DNA from: Rhodococcus rhodnii NBRC 100604
GTDB taxonomy: Bacteria > Actinomycetota > Actinomycetes > Mycobacteriales > Mycobacteriaceae
Length of the DNA stretch: 64,000 nucleotides
Reading direction: 5' to 3'
Assembly: GCF_001894925.1 (NCBI RefSeq)
Contig: NZ_BCXD01000002.1
Span: forward strand, 24,817-88,816
A program made the position numbers and the translations under genes. Each line of letters begins with the position of its first letter. Position 1 is the stretch's first letter. Shown one piece after another: positions 57,161-64,000 of the stretch. The notes below the pieces were generated by a model. That model saw only the letters and a program-made list of their open reading frames with translations. It was not told the DNA's origin and did not search any database.

Positions 57161-58198
57161 TCAGGCGCCGGCCTCGGTGAGCAGGCTCGTGTCGACGAAC
57201 GACGCGGGCTCGGGGAGATTCGGGTATCCACCGAGTTCGAGCGCCCGGTACATCTCCCCGGACATCACGGCCGGGTCCATCGCGAAGAGCGGACCGCTCG
57301 GGTTCTCGACGAGCGGGACCTGAAGTTCGTTCTCCCGGATCTGCTGAGCCTCCTCGAGGCCGAGGTCGACGCCGTACTTCTCGACGGCGAGCTTCGCGCC
57401 GAGCGCCGGATCGGCAATGGTGTCCCGCCACCCGCGCAGCGTCGCGCGCAGAAACCTGACCCACCGGTCGCGGTCGGCGTCGAGGCTGCTGCGCGGGGTG
57501 AACATGACGCCCGAGTACTGCGGCGAGCCCAGGTCGGCGTACGTCGCCACCTCGTAGCCGTTCCCTTCCGTCAGCCCGAACTGCATCTCGAGGGTGATGG
57601 GCTGATTGGTGACGAAGCACGTGTAGCAGTCGCCCTGGCCCTCCACGAGCGGGCTCGGATCGAAGCCGACGGGGGTGAACTCGTAGTTCGCCGGCTGTCC
57701 GGCGAGTTGCAGGATCGAGTCGAGGGTCGGCTGGATGCCTTCCTGGCCGAGGACGCGCGCGGTCGCGAGCGCTTCGGGCGTGGTGATCGGGTTCTCCGAC
57801 AACGACACGATGCCGCCGGGTGAGATCTGGAACTGGGCTCCGAGTGCGACGAAGTCGTTGCCGTTCGCGATCGACGTGTAGAGGTCCCCCGCGTCGGCGG
57901 CGACGCCGAGGTCCGCGGAACCGGCGGCGACGGCCTGCATCGGGGTGGGGGCGTTGGGGCCGCCGCCCTGGAACTCGACGGTCAGTCCCTCGTCGGCGTA
58001 GTACCCGCGATCGTCCGCGACGTAGAAGCCGGCCCACTCGGTGTTGAGGATCCAGCCGAACGCGATGCGGATCGTGTCGGCGTCGGCCGCCGCGCCCGAG
58101 CACGCCGAGAGCGTGCCCGCGGCCGAGAGGCCGAGTGCGCCGACGGCGGTGCCGCGCAGAAAGGTTCTGCGGCTGAACGGGGTTCGAGCAGCGGACAT
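57161..58198 (-). CDS. Tat-exported NMT1/SsuA-type substrate-binding lipoprotein
   Basis: 345 residues. The leader combines a twin-arginine motif (SRRTFLRG) with a lipobox (LSAC), so it is likely a Tat lipoprotein. IAFGWILNTEWAGFYVADDR, GYYADEGLTVEF and MQAVAAGSADLGVAADAGD place it in the NMT1/THI5-like group, which includes binders of pyrimidine thiamine precursors, riboflavin, taurine and alkanesulfonates. AGGAGG precedes the ATG. Last gene of the ABC operon; ligand unknown. Confidence 0.85.
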   Translation of the reverse strand: MSAARTPFSRRTFLRGTAVGALGLSAAGTLSACSGAAADADTIRIAFGWILNTEWAGFYVADDRGYYADEGLTVEFQGGGPNAPTPMQAVAAGSADLGVAADAGDLYTSIANGNDFVALGAQFQISPGGIVSLSENPITTPEALATARVLGQEGIQPTLDSILQLAGQPANYEFTPVGFDPSPLVEGQGDCYTCFVTNQPITLEMQFGLTEGNGYEVATYADLGSPQYSGVMFTPRSSLDADRDRWVRFLRATLRGWRDTIADPALGAKLAVEKYGVDLGLEEAQQIRENELQVPLVENPSGPLFAMDPAVMSGEMYRALELGGYPNLPEPASFVDTSLLTEAGA

Positions 58199-58232
58199 GC
58201 ATCCTCCTGGAGGGAGCGAGCGCGAACGGCGG

Positions 58233-58988
58233 TCAACCGACGCGTGCGGTGACGCGGTCCGCGACGCTGCGGGCCGTGAAGAACAGAATCATCGACGCGA
58301 GCGTCGCGACGACGGCGACGCCCCACGCCTCCTGGCTGCGGCTGTACGTGACCGACGTCGCGAACATCGTGCCGAGTCCGCCTGCGCCCATGAGGTACTG
58401 GGCGAGGAGTACGGCGAGTATCGCAGTGGGAGCACTCACGCGCAGCGCAACCATGAATCCGGGGATCGCGTGCGGAATCAGCAGGTGCCGCAGCCGCGTC
58501 GGTGTCGTCGCGCCGAGCGCGGAGAAGACGTCGCCGAGCGCGGCGGGTGGCGCCGACAGCCTGCCGCCGACGAAGACGAACGCGGGCAGCACGCACACGA
58601 TCGCGGTGATCGCGAGCACCGTCCCCTGGCCGTAGCCCAGCACGCGGGCGAGCACCGGGATCATCGCGACGACGGGAACCGAGTTGAGGATCATCGCCAT
58701 CGGCGTGAGCAGCCCCGACAGAAGCCGCGACGACCACACCGCGATCGCGCCGAGCCCGCCGAGCAGCGATCCGATCGCGAGTCCGCCCAGCGCAAGGGCG
58801 ACGGTCGGGACGAGCGCGTCGACGTAGGCCGCCCAGTCGCGTGCGATCGCGACGACGACGTCCTGCGGATACGGCATGACGATCTGATTGAAGTCGTTGA
58901 CCCACACCGTCGCCCACCAGGCGACGAGAATCACGGGGAACACCCAGTAACGGCGCAGCGCCTCGGCCGCGAGCCCGCCGGCGTTCAT
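58233..58988 (-). CDS. SsuC/TauC-type ABC permease, copy 2
   Basis: 251 residues, six helices; EAA loop DVFSALGATTPTRLRHLLIPHAIPG. ATG at 58988 supported by AGGAG 6 nt upstream and by the ATGA overlap with the stop of the other permease gene. Two different permeases with one ATPase and one binding protein imply a heterodimeric channel, unlike the usual single SsuC or TauC. Confidence 0.88.
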   Translation of the reverse strand: MNAGGLAAEALRRYWVFPVILVAWWATVWVNDFNQIVMPYPQDVVVAIARDWAAYVDALVPTVALALGGLAIGSLLGGLGAIAVWSSRLLSGLLTPMAMILNSVPVVAMIPVLARVLGYGQGTVLAITAIVCVLPAFVFVGGRLSAPPAALGDVFSALGATTPTRLRHLLIPHAIPGFMVALRVSAPTAILAVLLAQYLMGAGGLGTMFATSVTYSRSQEAWGVAVVATLASMILFFTARSVADRVTARVG

Positions 58989-59758
58989 GCCGTTCTCCTG
59001 CGCACCAGCGCCGCGACACCGCGCAGCACGCCGTACGCGGTGAGCGACAGCACGACGCAGCCGATCGCCGCCGACCACAGCAGCGGAATCTGATAGTTGT
59101 TCATGGCACTCACCAGCACGACACCGAGACCTCGTGGTGCACCGAACCATTCACCGAGGATCGCGCCGATCACGGCGGCCGACGCCGCGACGGCCGCGCC
59201 GTCGAGCATCAGCGGAAGGCCGTGGGGAAGCTGGAGCATCCGCAGCCGCGACCACCGTGACGATCCGAGGACGGTGTGCACGTCGCCGAGAGCGGCCGGA
59301 GCGGACGCGAGCGCCGCGGTCGCGGCGACGAAGATCGCGAACCCCGCGCCGATCGCCGCCGTGACGGTCGGAGCCGCCGCACGGCCCACCGTCGTCACGA
59401 GCAGCGGGGCGATGGCGATGAGCGGAACCGCGTGGACCACGGCCGCGAGCCGGTCGAGTCCCGTCGCGGCCGACCGGACGAGCACACCCAGTGCGGCAGC
59501 ACCGATTCCGACGACGGCGCCCAGCAGCAGACCCTGCGCGGCCGACGTCCCCGTCGCGACGAGCGCACGTTGCAGCGTCGCCTGCACGGGCGGATTCGAC
59601 GCGACGAACGAGACGACCTCGCTGAGCGGAGGCCAGTTCCTGCCGAACACCTCGGTCTGCCCTATGCCCTCGAACAGCACGAACAGCAACCCGAGTCCCG
59701 CCGCCGCGAGCAACGGCGACGTCACGACCGGTGATCCCGGCCGGACCGGCGTACTCAC
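58985..59758 (-). CDS. SsuC/TauC-type ABC permease, copy 1
   Basis: 257 residues, six helices; EAA loop DVHTVLGSSRWSRLRMLQLPHGLP and the preceding helix VVHAVPLIAIAPLLVTTVG are typical of this family. GTG start overlapping the ATPase stop (GTGA). Pairs with the second permease downstream. Confidence 0.88.
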   Translation of the reverse strand: MSTPVRPGSPVVTSPLLAAAGLGLLFVLFEGIGQTEVFGRNWPPLSEVVSFVASNPPVQATLQRALVATGTSAAQGLLLGAVVGIGAAALGVLVRSAATGLDRLAAVVHAVPLIAIAPLLVTTVGRAAAPTVTAAIGAGFAIFVAATAALASAPAALGDVHTVLGSSRWSRLRMLQLPHGLPLMLDGAAVAASAAVIGAILGEWFGAPRGLGVVLVSAMNNYQIPLLWSAAIGCVVLSLTAYGVLRGVAALVRRRTA

Positions 59759-60591
59759 GGCGTCGCGCCACTCGGCGTCGGGTCCTGTTCTGCGTGAGGT
59801 GAATCGAGCAGCGCGGTGAGTCGGTCGACGACCTCGTGGAAGCGCGGCTCGCGCGTCAGACCTGCAGCGCGTGGCCGTCGCCATGCGACGTCCTCGACGT
59901 GCACGACCCGTCCCGGCCTGCCACTGAGCACGACGACACGGTCCGCGAGCAGCACCGCCTCGTCCACGTCGTGGGTGACGAGGACCGTCGTCGCCGGTTC
60001 CTCGGACCACACGCGAGCGAGTTCGACGTTCATCCGTCGGCGCGTGACGGCGTCGAGCGCGCCGAACGGCTCGTCGAGCAGGAGCAGTTCGGGATGCAAT
60101 GCGAGTGCGCGGGCGATCGAGACTCGTTGCCGCATACCGCCGGAGAGCTGCGACGGGCGCGCCTTCTCGAAGCCCGTCAGCCCGACGAGCTCGACGAGTT
60201 CCGCGACGCGCTCGGCGTCCACACGTCGTCCGGCGATCCGGAACGGCAGTGCGATGTTGGCCGCCACTCCCGCCCACGGCATGAGCGCGTGCTCCTGGAA
60301 CGCGATTCCGAGGCGACGACTCGCCACGAGGTCGCCCGGACTCTCGCCGTCGACGGTCACGAGGCCGCTCGTCGGCTCGTCCAGCCCCGCGAGCATCCGC
60401 AGCACCGTCGACTTGCCGCAGCCCGACGGCCCCAGCAGCGCGACGAACTCGCCCGGGGCGATCGTCAGGTCCAGGCCGTCGATGGCGACCAGGTCGCGGC
60501 GTCCGGACCGGAAGGACTTGGCGACGCCGCGGATCTCCACTCCGGGCGTCGACCGTGACGTGGCGCTCGGAGCGTTCGCGGTGGACGTCAT
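59755..60591 (-). CDS. SsuB/TauB-type ABC ATP-binding protein
   Basis: 278 residues from the ATG at 60591, overlapping the dioxygenase stop (ATGA). Walker A LLGPSGCGKSTVLRMLAG, signature LSGGMRQRVSIARAL, Walker B LLLLDEPFGALD and switch VTHDVDEAVLLADRV are characteristic of nitrate/taurine/sulfonate importers. The downstream partners are two permeases and one binding protein. Confidence 0.93.
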   Translation of the reverse strand: MTSTANAPSATSRSTPGVEIRGVAKSFRSGRRDLVAIDGLDLTIAPGEFVALLGPSGCGKSTVLRMLAGLDEPTSGLVTVDGESPGDLVASRRLGIAFQEHALMPWAGVAANIALPFRIAGRRVDAERVAELVELVGLTGFEKARPSQLSGGMRQRVSIARALALHPELLLLDEPFGALDAVTRRRMNVELARVWSEEPATTVLVTHDVDEAVLLADRVVVLSGRPGRVVHVEDVAWRRPRAAGLTREPRFHEVVDRLTALLDSPHAEQDPTPSGATP

Positions 60592-61445
60592 CGGTGCAGA
60601 GCCGCCAGATCGGGTGCGACGATGTCGAGTGCTTCTCGTGGCACCGCGAGTGCGTCGGTGGTCCATGCCCAGATCGACGACATCGCGCGGTCGGGATCGG
60701 TGTAGCCGTCCCGTCCGTGCAGGACCCGAAAGTTGTCGATACAGAGCATCTCCCCCGCTTCTGCGCGGAACATCGGGCCGTTGTCGCGAACGTGGTCGAC
60801 CGCCGCACGCCACACCCCGATCATCGTCTCGTGTCCGGGAGGCGCGCCGGGGCACGACGCGAGATACGGGTGGAAGCGCACCTGGACCCTGCCGCTCGGC
60901 GTCCGGCGCGCGATGGGCGCCGGGTCCGGGAGGGGGAAGTTCGGTTCGGAGTGGTCGATCGCCGTGTTCCAGCAGAAATCGGCGAGTCCGGGGACTCGCG
61001 GCTCGTCGCGCAGCAGGTCGACCAAGGCCGCGGCGTCGATCAGAAAGGAGTCACCGCCCGACGGCATCGCCGGGCGGGAACACCACAGGAACAGGTGGTC
61101 CGGCGCGTGATCACCGAACGCGAAGCCGTCGTTGTGGGCCGTCATGCGCTCCTCCGGCGAGCCGAAAGACCGTTTCCGGCCGCGGCTGTCCACCGGCTGG
61201 GCGTCGACGAGGCCGGCCTCACGGCGCGACGTCGTCATGTCGGCGCGAAACTGCCGTCCGACACGGACGAGCCTGTCTCCCAACAGCTCTGTGGCGAAGC
61301 CGATCGCGTCGGATTCGGCGTGGAGGCCGCCCACCACGACGGCGCCGTCGTGGGCGAGGACTCGACGCGCGTTCTCGATGCGGTCGGGGCCGTCGGGGAT
61401 GTGCTCGGGAACGATGCTCGCGCGGATGATTCGAGACGAGAACAC
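60588..61445 (-). CDS. TauD/TfdA-type Fe(II)/2-oxoglutarate dioxygenase
   Basis: 285 residues from the GTG at 61445, with GAGGAGG 9 nt upstream. The metal triad is visible as HNDGF (His and Asp) and the distal His in NFRVLHGRDGY, with the 2-oxoglutarate Arg in DPDR. First gene of the ABC operon, so it most likely acts on the imported compound. It is shorter and divergent from true TauD, so taurine should not be assumed. Confidence 0.83.
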   Translation of the reverse strand: MFSSRIIRASIVPEHIPDGPDRIENARRVLAHDGAVVVGGLHAESDAIGFATELLGDRLVRVGRQFRADMTTSRREAGLVDAQPVDSRGRKRSFGSPEERMTAHNDGFAFGDHAPDHLFLWCSRPAMPSGGDSFLIDAAALVDLLRDEPRVPGLADFCWNTAIDHSEPNFPLPDPAPIARRTPSGRVQVRFHPYLASCPGAPPGHETMIGVWRAAVDHVRDNGPMFRAEAGEMLCIDNFRVLHGRDGYTDPDRAMSSIWAWTTDALAVPREALDIVAPDLAALHR

Positions 61446-61493
61446 TATCCGGCCTCCTCGGGACGCGGACGGGGATTCTTCGGGTCCCGAACC

Positions 61494-61499
61494 ACAGTA
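61494..61499 (-). promoter_or_regulatory. Candidate -10 for the dioxygenase-ABC operon
   Basis: TACTGT on the minus strand within the 171-nt divergent gap; it would give a leader of about 42 nt including the GAGGAGG site. Confidence 0.4.
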
Positions 61500-61603
61500 G
61501 GAAGCACGTATTTCCTCGGGGTTAATCCTGGAACCGAGTGCGTTACGGCGTCGGCGAACCGCCGCCCCCCTCCGTTCCGTGCAGCGCGGTGGTGCCCTCG
61601 AGG

Positions 61604-61609
61604 CAGGAT
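61604..61609 (+). promoter_or_regulatory. Possible -10 for the amidohydrolase gene (leaderless)
   Basis: CAGGAT ends exactly 7 nt before the GTG start of the amidohydrolase gene. Confidence 0.4.
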
Positions 61610-61616
61610 CGAGGGT

Positions 61617-62369
61617 GTGTTCGACGCCCACCTCCACATCATCGATCCGCGGTATCCCATCGTCGAGAACCACGGGTACCTCCCCGATCCGTTCACGATC
61701 GAGGACTACCGCAGGCGCACCGCGCATCTGGACGTCACGGGCGGTGCCGTGGTGACGGCGTCGTACCAGAATCTCGGGCAGGAGCATCTCACCGCGGCCC
61801 TCGCGGAACTCGGCCCCGGCTGGGTCGGCGTCGCGCAACTGCATCCCGAGGCGAGCGACGACGACATCCTCGCGCTGGATCGGGCTGGCGTGCGGGGCGT
61901 CCGGTTCAACCTGCGGCGCACGAACACCGACCTGCAGGCGCTCACCCGCCAGGCGTTGCGCGCGTGGGATCTCGCGGGGTGGCACGCCGAGTTCTACATC
62001 GATGCGACGCTCCTGCTGTCGCTCGAGCCGGTGTTCGCGAAGCTGCCGGCCGTGAGCATCGACCATCTCGGCATGTCCACGCGCGGCCTGCCCTATCTGC
62101 TCGATCTCGTCGCGCGGGGCGCGCGCGTCAAGGCCACAGGATTCGGGCGAGCGTCCATCGACGACGTCGGCGAGGTGCTGCGCCGCATCCACGAGGTGGA
62201 TCCCCACGCGCTGATGTTCGGTACCGATCTGCCGGGCAGCCGAGCGCGCCGCGTGTTCGAGGATTCGGACGTCGACATCGTCCGCGAGTCGATCGGCGCC
62301 GATGACATCGACGCCGTCCTCGAAGACAACGCCCGTGGGTGGTACCGCTGCCCGAAGGCAGCCGGCTGA
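61617..62369 (+). CDS. Amidohydrolase family protein (amidohydrolase 2 type)
   Basis: 250 residues, metal-dependent TIM-barrel hydrolase. FDAHLHIIDPRYPI carries the metal-binding HxH, the mid-protein SIDHLGMS gives a further His and MFGTDLPGSR the final Asp. Members of this group act on lactones, 2-pyrone dicarboxylate and similar acids. It is divergent from the dioxygenase-ABC operon across 171 nt and may belong to the same pathway. GTG start. Confidence 0.82.
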   Translation: MFDAHLHIIDPRYPIVENHGYLPDPFTIEDYRRRTAHLDVTGGAVVTASYQNLGQEHLTAALAELGPGWVGVAQLHPEASDDDILALDRAGVRGVRFNLRRTNTDLQALTRQALRAWDLAGWHAEFYIDATLLLSLEPVFAKLPAVSIDHLGMSTRGLPYLLDLVARGARVKATGFGRASIDDVGEVLRRIHEVDPHALMFGTDLPGSRARRVFEDSDVDIVRESIGADDIDAVLEDNARGWYRCPKAAG

Positions 62370-62383
62370 CGGGAGATCCGCCC

Positions 62384-63994
62384 CTACAGGAGATACGTCG
62401 CGAAGACGGTCGCGACCACCAGCCCGCTGATCACCGGAACGAAACACTTCCTCGCCAGGCTCAATACCGGCACGCGCGCGAAACCCGCCACCGCGATGAG
62501 CGAGGACCAGGCGACGAGAGTTCCGCCACCGGACCAGATGTTGCCCATCTGACCGATCGCAGCAAGGGTCGCGGGGTCCATGCCGGAGCCCGGTGCGAGG
62601 GCACCCGCGAGGGCACCGGTCAACGGGAGGCCGCTGAAGCCGGACCCTTCCAGCCCCGCCACCAGGCCGACCACGAGGAGCCCGAAGGTGGTCACGATCG
62701 AGACGTTCGGCAGATGGGCCTCTGCGGCGGTCACCAGATCGAAGTGAAGACCGGGGGCCGTCGCATCCTCGGGGAGTCCGAAGATGCCACCGGCGAAGTC
62801 GGAACTGCCGATGAGGAAGAACCCTGCGATCGGGAGCACGATCCCCATGGCCTTGAAGGCGAAGACCAGACCGTCGACGAGATGCTCCGCAGTCGTCTCC
62901 AGGAATCGGCTGGAATCGTCGACACCGCATACCGCGAAGAGCAGCAGCGCAGCGAGGCCACCGACCATCGCCGCGGCCTCCCCGCCCTCGAGCACCGGGA
63001 CGACGCCGAGCTTGCCGAGCGCCAGGTAGGCGATGAATGCCGCGTACACGAGCGGAACCAGACACGCGAACACGACTGCTTTGCGGTTGGGTTCGTCGGG
63101 GGAACCGGCCCCTCCGCTCGGCGCCGGATCGATCACCGCGGTCCCCGAGGATCCGCCGGTGAGCGGAGGCTCCTCGCCGGATCCGCTGCCGGAGCGTCCC
63201 ACACTCCGGCCGGCTCCTCCGGTCGTTTCGGACACGATAGCGACTGTCCTCACCTGTTCCGTTCCCTGCGTCGAGTTCTGTTCGTCGGTGTCGTGACGGT
63301 CCGCCTTGTTCTCCCACTCCGTGAGCAGTTCCGCCGAGGGAGTTCGCCAGGTGCGCCGTTGGGAAACCCAGGTGATGACGATGGCCACCACTCCGACGAT
63401 CAGAGACAAGATCAATGCCTTGTCCGCGACCGCGTCCGGCTCGATTCCGGCGGCCTTCGCCGAAATCCCCGGCGCCACTTTCATCACGTAGTCCGACGAC
63501 AGCGCCATTCCCTGGCCTGCGATCGCGATGACCATGCCCACCGACATCGGTGACAGACCGGCCCGGATAGCGACCGGAATCAGCACAGCACCGACCAGTG
63601 GGACCGCCGGAGTCGGCCAGAAGAACAGCGAGATGACGTAGGTGACCGCTGCGAGCACCAGGAAACTGCTTGTCGGACTTCGCATCACCTTCCGGAACGG
63701 AGCGATCATGAGGCGGTCCGCGCCCATCTGACGGAGACCGCCGAGCATGGCGGTCACCAGCGCGATGATGAGGAAGATGTTGAACAGTTCCTCCGCCGCG
63801 ACCAGACTCGCGTTGAAGATGGACGCGATCGCCGTGACGATGCTTCCGGAGAATGCGAACGCGGTGAAAAGCGTTGCCAGGACAGCAGGAACGACGATGT
63901 TCTTGCGCATGACCATCGTGATGATGATGACGACGACGCCGGCCAGGTATACCCAGTGGGCGGCAGTGAGTTCTATCGACTGCACTGTGGACAT
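62384..63994 (-). CDS. Polytopic membrane transporter with hydrophilic central loop
   Basis: 536 residues with about 12 predicted helices in two halves separated by a long Ser/Gly/Glu-rich hydrophilic loop (about residues 215-300). FWPTPAVPLVGAVLIPVAIRAGL, VIAIAGQGMALSSDYVMKVAPG and GQMGNIWSGGGTLVAWSSLIAVAG suggest an ion-transporter-superfamily (IT) carrier for an organic acid, by general look only. The ATG at 63994 has AAGG immediately next to it, and a GTG at 63985 is an alternative; the window ends 6 bases upstream. Convergent with the amidohydrolase. Confidence 0.6.
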   Translation of the reverse strand: MSTVQSIELTAAHWVYLAGVVVIIITMVMRKNIVVPAVLATLFTAFAFSGSIVTAIASIFNASLVAAEELFNIFLIIALVTAMLGGLRQMGADRLMIAPFRKVMRSPTSSFLVLAAVTYVISLFFWPTPAVPLVGAVLIPVAIRAGLSPMSVGMVIAIAGQGMALSSDYVMKVAPGISAKAAGIEPDAVADKALILSLIVGVVAIVITWVSQRRTWRTPSAELLTEWENKADRHDTDEQNSTQGTEQVRTVAIVSETTGGAGRSVGRSGSGSGEEPPLTGGSSGTAVIDPAPSGGAGSPDEPNRKAVVFACLVPLVYAAFIAYLALGKLGVVPVLEGGEAAAMVGGLAALLLFAVCGVDDSSRFLETTAEHLVDGLVFAFKAMGIVLPIAGFFLIGSSDFAGGIFGLPEDATAPGLHFDLVTAAEAHLPNVSIVTTFGLLVVGLVAGLEGSGFSGLPLTGALAGALAPGSGMDPATLAAIGQMGNIWSGGGTLVAWSSLIAVAGFARVPVLSLARKCFVPVISGLVVATVFATYLL

Positions 63995-64000
63995 CCTTAC

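Noticed and set aside
61446..63317. Extension of the dioxygenase frame upstream through the amidohydrolase region
   Set aside because: It is antisense to the amidohydrolase and has no family similarity; the GTG at 61445 has a strong GAGGAGG site.

Overview
The window is a high-GC actinobacterial chromosome segment, most likely from Rhodococcus or a close mycolic-acid-containing relative. Evidence: very high GC, frequent GTG starts, GTGA/ATGA stop-start overlaps, an F420-dependent glucose-6-phosphate dehydrogenase, a rubredoxin-kinase-TPR PknG next to GlnX and GlnH homologues, and a gene order from about 5.7 to 35.7 kb that, from memory, parallels Mycobacterium tuberculosis Rv0433 to Rv0407. 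No rRNA, tRNA, CRISPR array, insertion sequence or phage gene was recognised. No gene-free stretch exceeds 300 bases; the longest are 46894-47189, 56891-57160 and 51085-51297, all with regulatory signals described below.

Region 1 (1-5.7 kb): an Mrp-type cation/proton antiporter operon (mrpA-B fusion, C, D, E, F, G), truncated at its 5' end by the window edge. Region 2 (5.7-11.6 kb): a YbdK-type ligase, a lipoprotein Cu/Zn superoxide dismutase, a LytR_C protein, a DUF3263 protein, peptide deformylase, a GNAT, exonuclease III and a second GNAT. Region 3 (11.7-20.7 kb): thiamine synthesis (thiD, thiG, thiS, thiO, thiE) with a TPP riboswitch before thiO, interspersed with a class III cyclase-like protein, lipoprotein aminopeptidase LpqL, an ABC exporter and a MutT-type Nudix enzyme. 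Region 4 (20.9-32.0 kb): the glutamate-sensing glnX-glnH-pknG operon, a polytopic membrane glycosyltransferase-like protein and an acyltransferase, then pta-ackA on the other strand.

Region 5 (32.2-50.6 kb) is rich in luciferase-like flavin/F420 enzymes and sulfur functions. It has a luciferase-like monooxygenase/MarR/FMN reductase triad, fgd, a 28-residue acidic amphipathic peptide gene, and a nine-gene operon (36.2-46.9 kb). That operon combines a dipeptide-type ABC importer with four luciferase-like monooxygenases and a DUF1684 protein. It is followed by a TauE-type exporter, a HAD phosphatase, metZ and a rhodanese. The reading is organosulfur uptake and C-S cleavage feeding sulfite/sulfide into homocysteine synthesis, but the substrate is unknown.

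Region 6 (50.6-64 kb): a membrane-anchored protein, fprA, a B12 uptake/salvage operon (btuFCD-like plus a metallo-beta-lactamase/CobU fusion) behind a cobalamin riboswitch, an NMT1/SsuA-type ABC importer with two permeases and a TauD-like dioxygenase, a divergent amidohydrolase, and a large membrane transporter that runs to the right edge.

The most unusual items are the tiny peptide gene, the multi-monooxygenase organosulfur operon with its palindrome-flanked promoter, a pair of related dispersed palindromes (15.05 and 32.1 kb), four TQA repeats in the PknG tail, the cyclase with a substituted catalytic Asn, and the 249-bp antisense overlap of the acyltransferase with ackA. All calls come from reading the sequence and remembered family motifs; no database search was run.
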